A stretch of DNA of 64,000 nt. Source: Bactericera cockerelli. Its lineage: Eukaryota; Arthropoda; Insecta; Hemiptera; Triozidae. This document shows, piece after piece, positions 1-12,085 of this stretch; positions within the stretch are counted from its first letter, which is position 1; every line of letters begins with the position of its first letter. The position numbers and the translations under genes were made by a program. The stretch is from positions 16,411,377 to 16,475,376 of the forward strand of contig CM044966.1 in NCBI GenBank assembly GCA_024516035.1, in the 5' to 3' direction. The notes under the pieces were generated by a model that was given only the letters and a program-made list of their open reading frames with translations, was not told where the DNA came from and searched no databases.

Positions 1-639
1 GGTACAGAATATAAAATATTATTACTTATAATATGTCATCTTAGGAACAATAATTTTATTTTACGTTTGAAAAGATACATACAGAAGTCGATTTTTTCAA
101 AATTAATATTCATGTATTTATTTAATGTTTATACATAATGTCTGGTTCCTATTCCTTGGGATATAACCCGGCAGTTAAAAAAACAGAAGTGGAAAAATCA
201 TTGTATTGAACATGTACGTAAAAAAAATATATTGTCATTAAATATTTTAATGAGAAGTTCTACCGCAAAAAAAAGAATGACCGAGTTACGTATCGTCGAG
301 ATAGGGCTGAACTACAGAGACTGAAATTGGTTTTCGCTTATCAGGTGAGTTTGGTCTGTGAGGCACTGAATAGCGAACTGGGTATCTATGCCTATCTACC
401 TATATGTATTATGTATAATCATGGTAGAAGAGAACTCAATGAGTCATCTAGGTGTGCAGGAGAGGTATATGGTCGAGTTTGAGAACTCACCAATTCTCCA
501 TCGGTGACTATATGTACAATTGTACATGCATGGTAGGAGAAACTCAATGAGTTATCTAGTCGTATGGTCGTGTTTGAGAACTCACCAATTCCATCGGTTA
601 GATAGATATAAAAAAGAAAATACACTGCCAGTTGTATAT
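1..639. other. Intergenic, imperfect direct duplication
   Basis: I see no gene here. The only structure is an imperfect tandem duplication of about 110 bp (roughly 420-528 and 529-607). Both copies contain the pair of phrases AACTCAATGAG and GAGAACTCACCAATT. The rest is AT-rich with no clear signal. Confidence 0.5.
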
Positions 640-1390
640 ACTCGAAAATTTTGAGATTTTATAATAAACCACTTGTATCTCCAAAACCGCTTAACCAATT
701 TTCTTAAAATTTTCTAAATCCTACAAAAAATCAGGATCGGCAAATCTTGGACCTTATTTTTTGATTTTTTGTTTAAAATTTCGGATTTTCTTAAATATCA
801 AAGCTAAATCATATTTTATTAAATGATAATTACAAATTCATTATGTCAAACACTACTACACATATACATACAAAATTTCATCAAAATAACCGTTTACGAG
901 ATACAAGCTATGTAAAAAGTTAGTGGACAGGCGCATGGTCTGTATCACCAAGAACCGCAACATGAATTTAATATGAGACCATTTACAATACGTTTCCTAG
1001 GTATATGTGTACAAAATTTCGTCGAAATCTGTTTTGTAGTTTCTGAGATTTGAGCGTTACAAGGAATGTATTAATTAACAGATCGACAGACAGACACAAA
1101 ACCAAAGTTGCTCAGGAGGATATGAAACGTCCAGAAATATAAAAAAAAAATTGAAATAGGAGAAAAAATATATTTTTTTTTTTTACAAAAGCGAACACAA
1201 TACTTCCGATTCCTAATATCAGAAATTTGTTGAAGGTAATAAAATGAGTTTTAGAACTACAAGTACCTACGTATTATGTAAAAAATAAGTAAGAAGAAAA
1301 AAAAAGAACAATAATAATATTTTTTTACAAAAACAAACACGATACTTCCGATTTCTAATATTAGAAAATTGTCGGAAGTAAAATAAATGA
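640..1390. repeat. AT-rich interspersed repeat (family 8)
   Basis: Dispersed repeat marked by the phrase ACAGACAGACACAAA followed by CCAAAGTTGCTCAGGAGG, then an AT-rich part ending in ACAATACTTCCGATT. Related blocks occur near 2405-2660, 4540-5060 and 60645-60820. No reading frame is preserved. It resembles the 3' part of a retroelement, but I cannot assign the class. Confidence 0.6.
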
Positions 1391-1603
1391 CTCAGCTGTT
1401 TCTGTTTTATACGAATTAAATACCACCAGGTCCACCGGTGTGTTTCCAGATGAGCAATAAACCGCAAAAACTTCTAAATCGTACTTTCATACAAACCACA
1501 AACATGTGTCATACATCATACATACATGGTAAAGGATTCATAAGAGGAAGTGGTCAAGTGGCTACAACGAATGTTTCGTATGTGAACAGTTATTATTATT
1601 ATT

Positions 1604-1838
1604 AGTCTGGCTGGGGGACTTTAAGCAGGGAGGAGACCAGCAGTCTGGCTGGGGGACTATAAACAGGGAGTAGACCAGCAGTCTGGCTGGGGGACTATAA
1701 ACAGGGAGTAGACCAGCAGTCTGGCTGGGGGACTATAAAAAGGGAGTAGACCAGCAGTCTGGCTGGGGGACTATAAAAAGGGAGTAGACCAGCAGTCTGG
1801 CTGGGGGACTATAAACATAAACAGGGAGTACACCAACA
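1604..1838 (+). repeat. 38-bp tandem repeat, about six copies
   Basis: Copies start at 1604, 1642, 1680, 1718, 1756 and 1794. The unit begins AGTCTGGCTGGGGGACTATA and ends GTAGACCAGC. The last copy has a 6-bp insertion (ATAAAC repeated) and then degenerates. It is a non-coding minisatellite. Confidence 0.9.
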
Positions 1839-1959
1839 TTGGCTTGGTTCTGGGGGCCCTTGTCAATTATTAGCCTCCTTCTAAAGACAGTGGTAGAAGT
1901 GCTGAGTCATTCCTCCACTGTCTGGCTACCATCGTTCACGATGACGCCACCCTATGATG

Positions 1960-2165
1960 ATTATTATTAAACACTTTATTAGATATAAAAAGACATAATT
2001 ATGTAAAATACAAATAATTATTATAATGATTAATAAATGAAAAAATATATACAACAAGAAGGAAAAAGAATAGAAAAATTTATATAAACATATGTCCTAA
2101 CTAAAGAGCGGGGATATTGCCTATGGCAATCTCTTCCACCCAACCCTTGACTCCAAACTCCGCTG
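1960..2165 (-). repeat. Retroelement 3' tail (family 7)
   Basis: Contains the minus-strand signature AGAGATTGCCATAGGCAATA, then TTAGTTAGGACATA, then an AT-rich tail ending near AATAAAGTGT. The same tail occurs at 4445-4515, 23633-23812, 26460-26665 and 55755-55945. Probably a SINE or LINE 3' end. Confidence 0.55.
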
Positions 2166-2404
2166 GGACACGGTCACTGTTTAATTTCGTCGATTAATTT
2201 AGCCTGAACTGTAAAAAACGAACGGTTTTTCCTGATGTTTCCGTACATTCCGGCATGAGCGGTATCAATGTACAGAATGAACGAAAAGTCCAGGAACGGA
2301 TTCTTATCTTATTATCAAAATTGGGTGTACCGTTCACGAAATATAAGAGTTTAAGTAAAAAAAAAATAGTGGTAAGGGGAATGGGCTCTTTCACCCAGAA
2401 CCGC

Positions 2405-2660
2405 TAGTGTGAAGTTTATGTATTTAAAATGGGGCTATCTACAAAACATCTCCTATATGTGTACAAAATTTCATCGAAATCCGTTCAGTAGTTTCCGAGA
2501 TTTGTGCGTTACAAGGAATATTTTTAACAGACAGACAGACACAAATATAAAAAAAAATTGGAATCGGTCCAAAAACATATTTTTATTTTTTTTATATATA
2601 AAAACGAACACAATACTTCCGATTTCTAATATTAGAAATCCATCGGAATCAAAAACAATG
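2405..2660 (+). repeat. Family 8 AT-rich repeat
   Basis: Second block of the ACAGACAGACAGACACAAA repeat, preceded by CCGTTCAGTAGTTTCCGAGA, a phrase shared with the 4540-5060 block in inverse orientation. Between 2700 and 3160 I see only a CACCCTGTA motif near 2870 (typical of Tc1/mariner-like TIR ends) and ATA/ATT microsatellite. Confidence 0.55.
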
Positions 2661-3162
2661 CTGCTACGTGAATTATCATAAAAACTACACTAATTTGATG
2701 AAGAATTTAACGTAGCTTTTGAATACCAAATAATAAATATAGGGTTCTATTAAAAAATTAAAAGTTGGTGCCTGTTTCACTACTTTTCATGTTTCTGTTG
2801 TTTGTATTCTTACATAGGGTTATTCCCGTTCAATAAATATACTTACTAATTACTTTCGGGACACCCTGTAGAAATTTCGATTCCACCAAAAATTGACAAA
2901 CTTACATAATTCAAAAATCTATCAAGTCTCTATCTTGAGCAGTTGAAAAGATAAAAATCCGTTCCCAAACTTTTCGTTCTCTCTGTATTACATTCATCGT
3001 GACCAATCAATTTCCATCATAATAATAATAATAATGATAGTATATATAATAATAATAATAGTATAAATAATAATAATAGAAAGTACCTACCGTCTCGGAT
3101 CTACTGTTTTTCATTCCCAGGACCGTTACCTCTTCCTTGCCAATTGTTTTTTGTTCATCATC

Positions 3163-3335
3163 ATCCGTGGCGTAACGGTTGTCACTTCTGACCGTGGTCC
3201 AGAGATCCCGAGTTCGATCCCCGGGTTGGTCAGAATTTTCGAACAAAAATTTCTGTTCCCTCCGGTGTGAAAAACACGCGAGACTGGCATTTCCGGCCCA
3301 ACACAAGTTGAGTACTAAATTTCCTATGTGCGTCT
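3163..3335 (+). repeat. tRNA-derived SINE-D (5' part)
   Basis: tRNA-like head with GTGGCGTAACGGTTGTCAC (A-box region) and GAGTTCGATCCCCGG (B-box region), then the body phrase CTGGCATTTCCGGCCCAAC. A fuller copy lies at 6129-6487. Confidence 0.7.
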
Positions 3336-3494
3336 AAAGAGTATTTTTTTTTTTTAAATACCAAAAATTACGCGTCCGAGGTATTCACATTTGGAATACT
3401 CGCAGGGTTCAACCCAACCGAAGTACAATGGAAGGGCCTCACCCTGGAGGAACCTCCTTCTTGATCAAGGTAGCCTCCACGTCAGGTAAGTAAA

Positions 3495-3660
3495 GTAAGG
3501 TAAGTTAATTTGGGTTTAACGTCGCTTTCAACTGCATGGTCATATAACGACGGGGCTGTTACCCTCACAAACCTTGACCAATACTGCTACCCACATTAAC
3601 CTCACCCAGCCTGGGTTGGGCCGGAATGCCAGCATCACCTCATTGGACCAGGCGCGGCCG
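3495..3660 (-). repeat. Body of 5S-derived SINE, fragment
   Basis: Shares the phrases TTTAACGTCGCTTTCAACTG, GACGGGG and ACCTCACCCAGCC with the complete 5S-derived SINE at 30461-30741. The 5S head is missing or diverged here. Confidence 0.55.
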
Positions 3661-4210
3661 GTGGGAAGATGTTTTGAGGGTGCTTTCACATATAAACCAG
3701 ACTAAAATGAGATTAAAAGAGTCACTCTTTTAGTATGTATGTATGGTTTTATTTGTGGTGAAACACAAGGCCTCTTCACAATTTTTGTGGGTGGCGCAGC
3801 ATTACTAAGAGCCTCCTTTACTTTTCGAATTATTCTATTACATTAACTTCTTTTTACTCTGGTAATGCCGCCACTGGTCGTTTACTCATACATGTAACTA
3901 CTCAATTTTCCTCGCAAGGTATGAGTGGACCCCGAACATCCAAGTACAGAGCAGAAAAATTCCTGTCCCGCTGGGGATCGAACACAGGTCACAATGCCTA
4001 GCGCGCTCACTCACTGTGCCACGGAGACTACCTCACTCTTTTAGTACCTAACGAGTTTGACAGGCCAATCATAATAATTCTAAATTAATTATTCGAGAAA
4101 TGTGGAGTGATTTTCAATGTGGATGACCAAGAACATCGAAAAAACTGTTTTTTTCCTGCAGTTCCTCAGCTCTTTTTAGCACCAGCCGCGTCTGTTAGAC
4201 ACGGTCAGTA
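3646..4210. repeat. Duplicated intergenic block with SINE-E inside
   Basis: The edges match 5446-5760: CAGGCGCGG near the start, CCAATCATAATAATT, and CTGCAGTTC followed by TTAGCACCA near the end. Between them at about 3765-4035 lies a minus-strand tRNA-like SINE-E, recognised by GGGGATCGAAC (B box, reverse complement) and GCCTAGCGCGCT. It looks like a SINE nested in an older repeat. Confidence 0.5.
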
Positions 4211-4444
4211 AAGTAGGTCCTAACCTCCTACCTTATCTGACTCTCGTGCAGAATTTGCAATTACAACACAATTGTCAACTGTAAGACTCTGTGAACAATT
4301 AGGTACTTTAGCTGTATGAATCACGGATGCATGAATCAGTATGAATCACTTGCAGCTGGATGAATGATGAATGAGTCTAGGTACCTCCTGAGTGTACGCA
4401 GTAGGCTCTAGGTGTGTCTAGATAAATCACCTACTCATCCAGTA

Positions 4445-5060
4445 GTAGTCAACTTGGCCTAGCGGTTGGGTGGAAGAGACTGACGCAGTCAATAAACCTG
4501 CCCTTTAGTTAGGACATAGAATTTTCATCTTTGTTATTATTATTCTTTTTTTTCAATTACTTCCCAGAAATTTCTAATATAAGAAAACGCAGGTATTGTG
4601 TTCGTATTTGTAAAAAAAAATTTGCTCTGATTTAATTTTTTTTTTTTTTCATATTTCTGGACGTTTTATAACCTCCTGAGAGTCCTGAGCAACTTTGGTT
4701 TTGTATCTGTCTGTCGGTTAAAAACATCCCTTGGAACGCACAAATCTCAGAAACTGCTGAACGGATTTCAACGAAATTTTGAACACATAGGTAGGTATAT
4801 GAGACGTTCTGTAGATGGCCCCATTTTATATTAATTCATTTCGCAGTAGCGGTTCCTGGTGATAGAGACCATGCGCCTGATCACTAACTTTTTACTTATT
4901 TACGCTTATATCTCGTGAACGGTACACTTTTATGTTTTTGTATGCAACGGAAATTTTGAATGCATATTTGTACTAGCGTTTTACATACCTACTGCATTTA
5001 TAATTATTTTTTAAATAAATTTTAATTGAGCTCTGATAAAAAAAAACCAAAATTTTGTAC
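4445..5060. repeat. Family 7 tail then inverted family 8 repeat
   Basis: A short family-7 piece (TTAGTTAGGACATAGAA) is followed by a reverse-oriented family-8 repeat (GTCTGTCGGTTAAAAA, CTCAGAAACTGCTGAACGG). There is no coding potential. Confidence 0.5.
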
Positions 5061-5445
5061 AAAAAAATAAAAATAAGGTCTACGATTTGCTGATACAGAA
5101 TTTTTTGTAGAATCTAGAATGTAGGAAAAACGGTATTTTACCATATAAAATATAAAACAAATGAAGATAATCGGTTGAGAACTTTTGTAAATACAAGTGA
5201 TTCAGTAAAAAATCTCTGACTCTGCTATTTTTTTCTAAAAGTATTTCTAAAAGAAAATTTTTTATTACCATTCGAGGGGATTTTTTTTTAAACTTTCAAG
5301 ATGGTAGGCAATGTTAGTTCGCGCATTACCTCACATTTTTCAAAACTCCAAAGAAAGACCTGAATAAAGGTGACTATGGCAATAAACAACCCAAACGGTA
5401 AAAGTGCATTCAAAAGTTGCTAACTTCTAGCTACTTACCAGCAGG

Positions 5446-5760
5446 CGCGGACGGTGGGAAATTTTTTTAGGGTTCTTGCAACATAAACTGGACTAAAAGC
5501 GGACTTATTATTTATAGGGTCGCTCTTTCCTGGACACGTAATAATCATAATGTGCCAAAAAGGGTTTGTTTACCATGCCAATCATAATAATTATGCATTA
5601 ATTATTCTAGAAATGTGAGATAATATTTATTGTGTACGAGCTAGGAACTGAGAAAATCCTCTCTTTTTCGTCCGGGGGTGCTGCAGTTCCGCAGCTCCTT
5701 AGCACCAACCGCCCCTGTTACCTACTATGGTAAACAATGAAACAACTCCGTCGTCATATA
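5446..5760. repeat. Second copy of the 3.6-4.2 kb block, no SINE
   Basis: Matches both outer parts of 3646-4210 but lacks the SINE-E insert. This supports the view that the first copy was interrupted later. Bases 5835-6120 hold only an ATT run and AAACTAAA repeats. Confidence 0.45.
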
Positions 5761-6128
5761 ACCATACACATTACACACCATAGAGTATGCAGTTGAAAGC
5801 GACCCTACGCCTCCAAAAATGGTTCCTAAAGTTATTATTATTATTATTATTATTATTTATGAGTTGACGGGAGATACCCATTTTACAAGTTTCCCTAACC
5901 TAAATCTAAAACGTAAAACTAAAGCTTAAAACTAAAAAAGCGTAAAACTAAAACTTAATGCTAAAGTAGGTGATGAAAAAATAAATAAATCCAGTTTCTT
6001 AGTAGAGTATGTCCGTGATGTGTGCAACTGTGCATGTTGTGTTTTTCTCTTTAAACAAGAGCGCGTTTTGAATTGTGTGCCTATTTTACTCGTTTAAATG
6101 TCAATGTTTCTAACAATGAAACGCCAGA

Positions 6129-6487
6129 CTTCGTGGCGTAACGGTTGTGACTACTACTCGTAGTCCAGAGATCCTGGGTTCAATCCCCGGTCGGAGCAGA
6201 TTTTTCACATAGAAAATTTTGTTCCCTCCGTACATGTGAGGCTGGCATTACCAGCCCTACCCAGGCTGGGTGAGGTTAAGGTGGGTAGCTGGTACGATTC
6301 TCAGCGAATTGAGATTAAAACCCCCGTCCTAATCCAGAAATCAAATAGAATCGTTGGCGTTAGGAAGGGCATCCAGCCGTAAAAATGTGCCAAAAACCAA
6401 GCAACCTCAACCATGAGCTTGAACAACGTTGACCCTGCTTAAGCGGGATAAGATGGAATAAAAGAAGAAGAAGAAGAAGAAGAAGAA
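6129..6487 (+). repeat. SINE-D, near full length
   Basis: tRNA-like head (CGTGGCGTAACGGTTGTGAC, then GGGTTCAATCCCCGG), middle part with CCCAGGCTGGGTGAGG, and a tail with GGAAGGGCATCCAGCCGT and GCGGGATAAGATGGAATAAA that ends in an AAG microsatellite. This copy defines the element's full extent (about 360 bp). Confidence 0.75.
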
Positions 6488-6726
6488 AAACGTCAATGTT
6501 TCTAACTCTTCTTAAATCTAGTACAGTATCTATTAATACCACTGTATCTATAAATGCCACTGTATCTATTAATGCTCGTTGACATTGACATCTGATGAAC
6601 CAATCACAGAAATACCTATAGTACCAGGAATTGAAATGAACGCCATATAAGTTAGACATATGTTAGTAATTACTGTACATGGATGTATCCTTGTATTCCT
6701 TGTACCTACATTCCATACACATACAG

Positions 6727-6940
6727 ATCATACTGGTAGTCAAGTGGTTTAGACGCTAGTCTGGTAATCCAGGTAGCGTAGGGATCCGTTGGTTCGAATC
6801 CCACCCAGAGCATGAATTTTCCCTTATTAATTTAAGTTTGTGACCAAATAATAATAAGACTCTGAGGGTTAGGTGGTAGAAAATGCTTTGAGCATTAACC
6901 TCGCCTGGTGGTTACCTTCCACTAGAGAGCATTATTATTA
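6727..6940 (+). repeat. tRNA-derived SINE-B
   Basis: A-box-like GGTAGTCAAGTGGTTTAGAC near the start and canonical B-box GGTTCGAATCC at 6791-6801. The body has GTTAGGTGGTAGAAAATGC. Other copies lie near 11895, 12640, 53103, 54410 and 62207, mostly on the minus strand. Confidence 0.8.
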
Positions 6941-7164
6941 CTAGTTTGTTTTCTTTTTACTCTGATAATGCCCCCACTGGTCGTTACTCAAAGAAGTGAC
7001 CACTCATTTTTCCTCACGAGGTGTGAGTGGATGTCGCAAATCTAAAATAAAAAGCAGAAAATTTTGTACCCCCCGGAGTCGAACCCATGTCCCCGTGTGT
7101 GCAAGTCTGGTGTTCTATGCCACTCGGACACCGTGTCTACTTACTATACGGACATTAGAATAAT

Positions 7165-7445
7165 ATATTTTTTGTGTTATTATATCATTTAGTGGGTAGC
7201 GCAGAATTATAGGACTTTTCCGTATCTCTAATATCCTAATATCTTATTTTTGACTATATTTCCGCCACTGGTCGCTGCTAATATTGAAGTAGCTACTCAT
7301 TTTTCCGCACGAGGTATGAGTGGACCCCGAACACCCAAGTAGAGAGCAGAAAAAATAATCCTGCCCCGCTGGGGATCGAACCCAGGTCACCGGCGCGGCG
7401 GTGCAATGCCTAGCGCGCTAACTCACTCTGCCACGGTGACTACTT
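7165..7445 (-). repeat. SINE-E (tRNA-like)
   Basis: Minus-strand copy with GGGGATCGAACCCAGG (B box), TGCCTAGCGCGCTAACTC and GCCACGGTGACTAC at its 5' end. It shares the body phrase GTATGAGTGGACCCCGAAC with the copy near 3900. Confidence 0.65.
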
Positions 7446-7765
7446 ACTATACGGACATTACGGTCTATGATTCAGCAATTTCCCACAGTTCTGGTTACAA
7501 ACGGATAATTATTACCTACTTATGTATGAACATACAACGAACCACCACTATAGATCCATTCATATAGATTCCGAAAGCACTATAAAAAATATAAAGGTCT
7601 ATCACTGCACATTGGAATTTATTAAGGACCGGTTTACAAGCCAGCCCTATATTTGGTACCCAGTTACAAACCAGTAGACCAGGCCTATATTTGGGTCTAC
7701 ACGATGATGACTTTTATTGTTATTATTGATAAATACTTTATTAATAGGATATATTTATATGCATC

Positions 7766-7955
7766 TATCCCTGTAGCTCAGTGGTACTCTGTGAATCCAG
7801 ATATTCCAGAGGTCGTGGGTTCGAAACCCATCAAGTTATCCTCCCATTTGGGATTATTAACACATAATAATATGTCTTGGGCTTACTGCTGGAATAATGG
7901 GACTTTAATAGTATTAATCGGACAGTATAAATAAGGCGATATTATTATTATATAT
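7766..7955 (+). repeat. tRNA-derived SINE-A
   Basis: A box GTAGCTCAGTGG, B box GGTTCGAAACC, then the body GGGCTTACTGCTGGAATAAT and the tail TATAAATAAGGCGATATTATT. This family is the commonest SINE in the window and is the one interrupted by the Polinton. Confidence 0.85.
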
Positions 7956-8061
7956 TATGTGTGCAAAATTTCGTCGATATCCAGTCAGTACTTTCTGAGA
8001 TCTGTGCGTAACAAGAAATTCTCTTAACCGATAGACAATCCTACTGGACGGACACAAAACC

Positions 8062-8062
<1 letters not shown>

Positions 8063-8108
<46 letters not shown>

Positions 8109-8130
8109 GGGAGAGAGAGAGAGAGAGATA
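8063..8130 (+). repeat. (GA)n microsatellite
   Basis: Uninterrupted and slightly interrupted GA dinucleotides. Nothing else is seen between 7960 and 8330. Confidence 0.95.
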
Positions 8131-8334
8131 CTTACATGTTCACAGGGATCAAACAGGTGTGCCGGCGAAAGTTTCTTATCCCAAGGCCAAGTTCTCCAGG
8201 GTCCGTTTATGCAAATAAAAAATTCGTCAATTCAAATTAAGGTCCATTAACAAAAACTAAAATTTCGGAGAAATACATTGATTGGGGAAAAAGTCACCGT
8301 ACGGTTGCAAGAAGGTATTATTTTTATTTTTAAA

Positions 8335-8465
8335 GATGAGTGTTTCACAGCCTTTTTTATTTCGTAACCACGAAACAGGAGCTACTGTAGACGCTTGTGG
8401 TCTGTATTGTAGCTTGCCCATCCCGTAGTATGCCTCCCCTCTGATGGGGGGGGGGGGGGGGGGTC
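8335..8465 (-). repeat. SINE-F 3' part, reverse, with G-run
   Basis: Reverse complement of the phrases found at 23512-23610 and 24365-24490 (CATCAGAGGGGAGGCATACT, CACAAGCGTCTACAGTAG). A run of about 17 G residues interrupts it near 8445-8463. Confidence 0.6.
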
Positions 8466-8798
8466 AAGTCTATAACAAAAAAGGCGAAGTGCTTTCTATT
8501 TTCCTCCTGTGGCCGGCCCTGAGAGTGCAATGACCTCGATTTCCACATTAAAATAAAGGCGTCATCTTGTATTGGGAGTCGACTTTTTTACGCGCTTCAA
8601 TAACTCTAACAGGTAAGGCCTCATTCAAAATCTTAGATTTTTTTAAAGAACCTTTAGATGCGTGTATCTCCCTTATGAAGCACTTTCGACCTTCTTGTTA
8701 TAGACTTGACCCACCCTAAAATGGTCCATATAACACGTGGTTAAAATAAAGGGACACTTTTCTGTAACACCCTGTGTAAATACTTAATACACTTGGAA

Positions 8799-9240
8799 TT
8801 TTCAGTGAAGAGAAATTTTTATTAAGAAAAGGTTGGTTGATGTTTGAATCGAGTATTATTTAATAAAAAAAAGGTTAATTTATTAAGGGCTTATTATTTA
8901 ATATACTTTCTTATTCAAAAAAGTAAGATGCTTTCATTGTTAATTTATACCCTAATATTTTCAGTGAAGAAAAAATCATTGATTAAGGAAATAGATTGAT
9001 TTTTGAAGCGGTTTATTTATTAAAGGTTTTTTTTTATTTGATTACTTCCTTATTAAAAATGTAAGATGCTTTCATTGTTAATTTGTAAATACCGACATAA
9101 ATATTTTCAGTGAAGAAAAAATCACTGATTAAGGAAAGGTTGATTTTTGAAGCGAGTATATTATTTTAATAAAAAAAGGGTTAATGTATTAAAGTCTTTT
9201 ATTCCAAAAAAAAAGTTAATGAATTAAAGGCTTTTATTAA
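8799..9240 (+). repeat. Three degenerate 145-160 bp tandem units
   Basis: Units start near 8799, 8959 and 9104, each with TTTTCAGTGAAGA. The first two also end with GTAAGATGCTTTCATTGTTA. They are AT-rich and non-coding. Confidence 0.7.
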
Positions 9241-9468
9241 TTAACCACTTTACTAATTACCGGTAGGTACTTTAATCGATTCAAGAAAAGGTTCTGAGCA
9301 ATACGTGACACAGAAAATATCTTTACATTTCCTATGAAATCTGTTATCGGTGACTAACCACCAACTTACTGTAGATACCTATATTGAAAGAGTGTGTAAA
9401 ATACCAAAAGTAAAAAAAAACGGTCAAGTTTCTAAAATCACAAACTCATTTTTGTCCCTTGATATTTA

Positions 9469-9540
9469 GGGCGGAATTAATAGACGTTTTTGTAATACCA
9501 CAGAGGTTAATTAATACCTCTGTGGTATTTCGCCCTTAAT
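9469..9540. repeat. Short hairpin inside a MITE-like edge
   Basis: AATACCACAGAGGT and ACCTCTGTGGTATT form a hairpin with an 8-nt spacer. Outside it GGGCGGAATTAA and CGCCCTTAAT extend the symmetry imperfectly. GGGCGAAATTAATAGAC recurs at about 30870, so this is probably a small fold-back element. Confidence 0.55.
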
Positions 9541-9655
9541 TTCTAATTATTTTTTTCTGAAGGGTCCCTCATAATTATATGTCAAGACCATTTGTCAAAT
9601 AAAATAAAACATACCTAATCTATTTTAAAATTACTGATATAAAAAAAGTTAATTG

Positions 9656-9845
9656 CCAGCGTTGAATCGTCGATAGCGCGTTGAATGCACCAATTCTCGT
9701 GGAATCACCGAAGATAAGCAGCGAGATGACAACTTGGTGATGCTGGCATTCTGACCCAAAAAAATTCCTGCTCGCTGGGGATTGAACCCAGGTCTTCATG
9801 CATGCAATGCCTAGCGCGCTAACTCACTCCGCAACGGTGACTACT
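9656..9845 (+). repeat. 5S rRNA-like segment joined to SINE-E
   Basis: Bases 9656-9745 follow the order of metazoan 5S rRNA on the plus strand: CCAGCGTTGAA, CGATAGCGCGTTGAATGC, CACCGAAGATAAGCAGC, ACTTGGTGATGCTGGC. They are followed by a SINE-E end with GGGGATTGAACCCAGG. It is a decayed retroposed copy, not a functional 5S gene. Confidence 0.55.
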
Positions 9846-10245
9846 GATTATTTTAAATAATATGTAACTTAACAAGAAATACCTAATAAATTCCAATAAT
9901 CGTAAGCTTCCAATAAACATTTTTTTCCCTTGATATTTAATTTCTAATCGTTTCTTTATTTTTTTCTGAAGGGTCATTCATAATTATATTTCAAGACCAT
10001 TAGTGAAAAAAGAAACGACGAGCCAGCACTACTTGGTGTGACGCAGCACTACCTTGATATTTTCCATACCTCGCTACTCACTATGTTGAGAGAGCAAAGC
10101 AAGATAATGTCAAGTATCAAAAGAGTTACTGGCCTTATCAGTGAATTGATAAGGAAGAGAGAGATAGATATACTTACTCGTATGATAGATAGGTAGATAC
10201 TTTTTGGCATTCGTGAGAAGAGTGAGAGAGATAAGTGATTTTTAA

Positions 10246-10254
10246 TTGATCAGT

Positions 10255-10327
<73 letters not shown>

Positions 10328-10362
10328 AAGAGAGAAAGAAAGAGAGAGAGAAAGAGAGAGAT
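10246..10362 (+). repeat. (GT)n-(GA)n-(GAAA) microsatellite
   Basis: A GT run passes directly into GA/GAAA repeats. Long apparent open frames on both strands here are only microsatellite translations. Bases 10480-10700 hold nothing I recognise. Confidence 0.95.
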
Positions 10363-10704
10363 ATATTGACTTTTCAACGCGCATTGATGTGTAGAATTCA
10401 CACTATTTTTTTACCGCCACCTAAAGGAGTCACCCTGTATATCTCCAAATGATGTCTATTCAATTTATTAAATTTTCTTTGTTATTTTTTTTTTTAATCT
10501 TTTACAAAATAAATATTGTATGGTACCTACAATCGGTATCTATTAGTCCTCCTAAAGCAGGGGGTGCTGGTGGTCCATGGAAAATTATGAAATTCAAAAG
10601 TGGTCCGTAGCTTGAGGAAGTTTGGGAACCGCTGTCCTAAAGCTAATAAAGAAAAAAGTTATCTTAATTGTATTAATCACAATTACTCAAACTGGTGTAA
10701 CTAA

Positions 10705-10785
10705 ATTTTTGCTGAATTTGCGGGACTTGAACCACCGACCTCCAGATTACAAGTCCGCCGCCTTATCGACAAGCGACTGAGGTAG
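10705..10785 (-). repeat. SINE-C head
   Basis: Minus-strand tRNA-like head: GGGACTTGAACCACCGACCT (B box reversed), CCGCCTTATCGA, GACTGAGGT. Confidence 0.65.
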
Positions 10786-11299
10786 TTTAAATTTGTTCAA
10801 TAAATAATAATAAGAATATCACCTCCACACCTCACCCTGCCTGAATCAACATTAATGTGGACAATGTTGCAGTAAAATGTAAAAGAGTTACAAGAGTACA
10901 CACATTGTCATGTAGATCTGTGTGATCTGTAAAAGTGATGAAATATATAATAATAATAAAAATGCTTTGTTTAGACATGAAAAAAGAACAAGATAGATTA
11001 AAATACTTAAATCAATATCACTTCTTGATGTTTATTTGTACAACTTTTGTGTAAAAAAAAAATAAATACTCTGCTAAGTAACAAAATTTGACAAGATACA
11101 AACTATCTAATACTGCGCAAGAGAAAAAAAAAATACATTTTGTACTCCTCTTTCAATAAACATAAAATAAGAATTCATTGTAATCAATTGAACAAGTTAA
11201 TCATTAAATAAAAGTAAGTAAATTAGTAGTTTAAATTTTTCATTTGTATCATTATGATGCTACTTGACAAAGTATCCTTGTTGGAGAATTATATCATAT

Positions 11300-11435
11300 T
11301 TGTGTTAATCACTTTAGTGATATCACAACTACTCAACCTCGCTTTACTTGATCTACGCTGAAACCGGGACTTGAACCACCGACCTCCAGGTTACAAGTCC
11401 ACCGCCTTATCGATCAAGCTACTGAGGTCGGTTCA
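11300..11435 (-). repeat. SINE-C
   Basis: Second minus-strand copy with the same B-box and CCGCCTTATCGATCAAGC head, plus the body phrase TAGTGATATCACAACTACTC. Bases 10860-11290 and 11440-11890 are AT-rich with nothing recognised. Confidence 0.7.
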
Positions 11436-11894
11436 TAAGAATTAAGTAAGGTTGTTGTGAGGAAAATATCATTGAGTAAAAAGTAATGGAGGAACTCGTA
11501 ATGCATCTAACCTGTCACAAAAACAAACTGATAACAACTATCCAGTATGGCTACCATTATTATATTTAAAAACACGCTAAACTAAAGAAGAAGAAAAATT
11601 AATTTGTTTTTGTTGTGATTTCTTCTGTGTTTCAGCTATCCAGAATGGTCGATATTATGTGATAGGTTCATTACCCATTTAATAAATAAAGTACCAATAA
11701 CAACAATAGAGCAATTTAATTTAATTTCATTTCATTTTAAAATTGTATAAAAGTTTTATCCGTCGTGATTCGTGAAATATAATAGTTATATCTTCCAAGG
11801 AATTTACACAAAAAAGGGAAATAAAAAATAAACAAAAGATTGCTTATGATATTTATAGTACCTATATTATTAGGTAAGGATAACTTTAAAAATA

Positions 11895-12085
11895 ATAATA
11901 ATTGCACTCTCAAGCGGAAGGTAACCACCAGGCGAGGTTAACGCTCAAATTATTTTCTACCACCTAACCCTCAGAGACTTATTATCATGTGGTAACATAC
12001 TCAATTTAATGAGGAAAAATTCATGCACTGGGTGGGATTCGAACCAACGGATCCCTACTTGGATTACCAGACTAGCGCGTTATTA
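11895..12085 (-). repeat. SINE-B
   Basis: Minus-strand copy with GGATTCGAACCAACGGATCC (B box reversed) and AAGGTAACCACCAGGCGAGG. The 5' end is cut at CTAGCGCGTTA. Confidence 0.75.

Noticed and set aside
1604..1838. Regular 38-bp repeats resembling a CRISPR array
   Set aside because: The units are directly adjacent without unique spacers and the context is eukaryotic; it is a minisatellite.
7653..7934. 93-aa plus-strand frame
   Set aside because: Lies almost wholly within a SINE-A copy, including its A and B boxes.
10174..10452. Open frames rich in Ser/Leu/His or Arg/Glu
   Set aside because: Pure translations of the GA/GT microsatellite on both strands.
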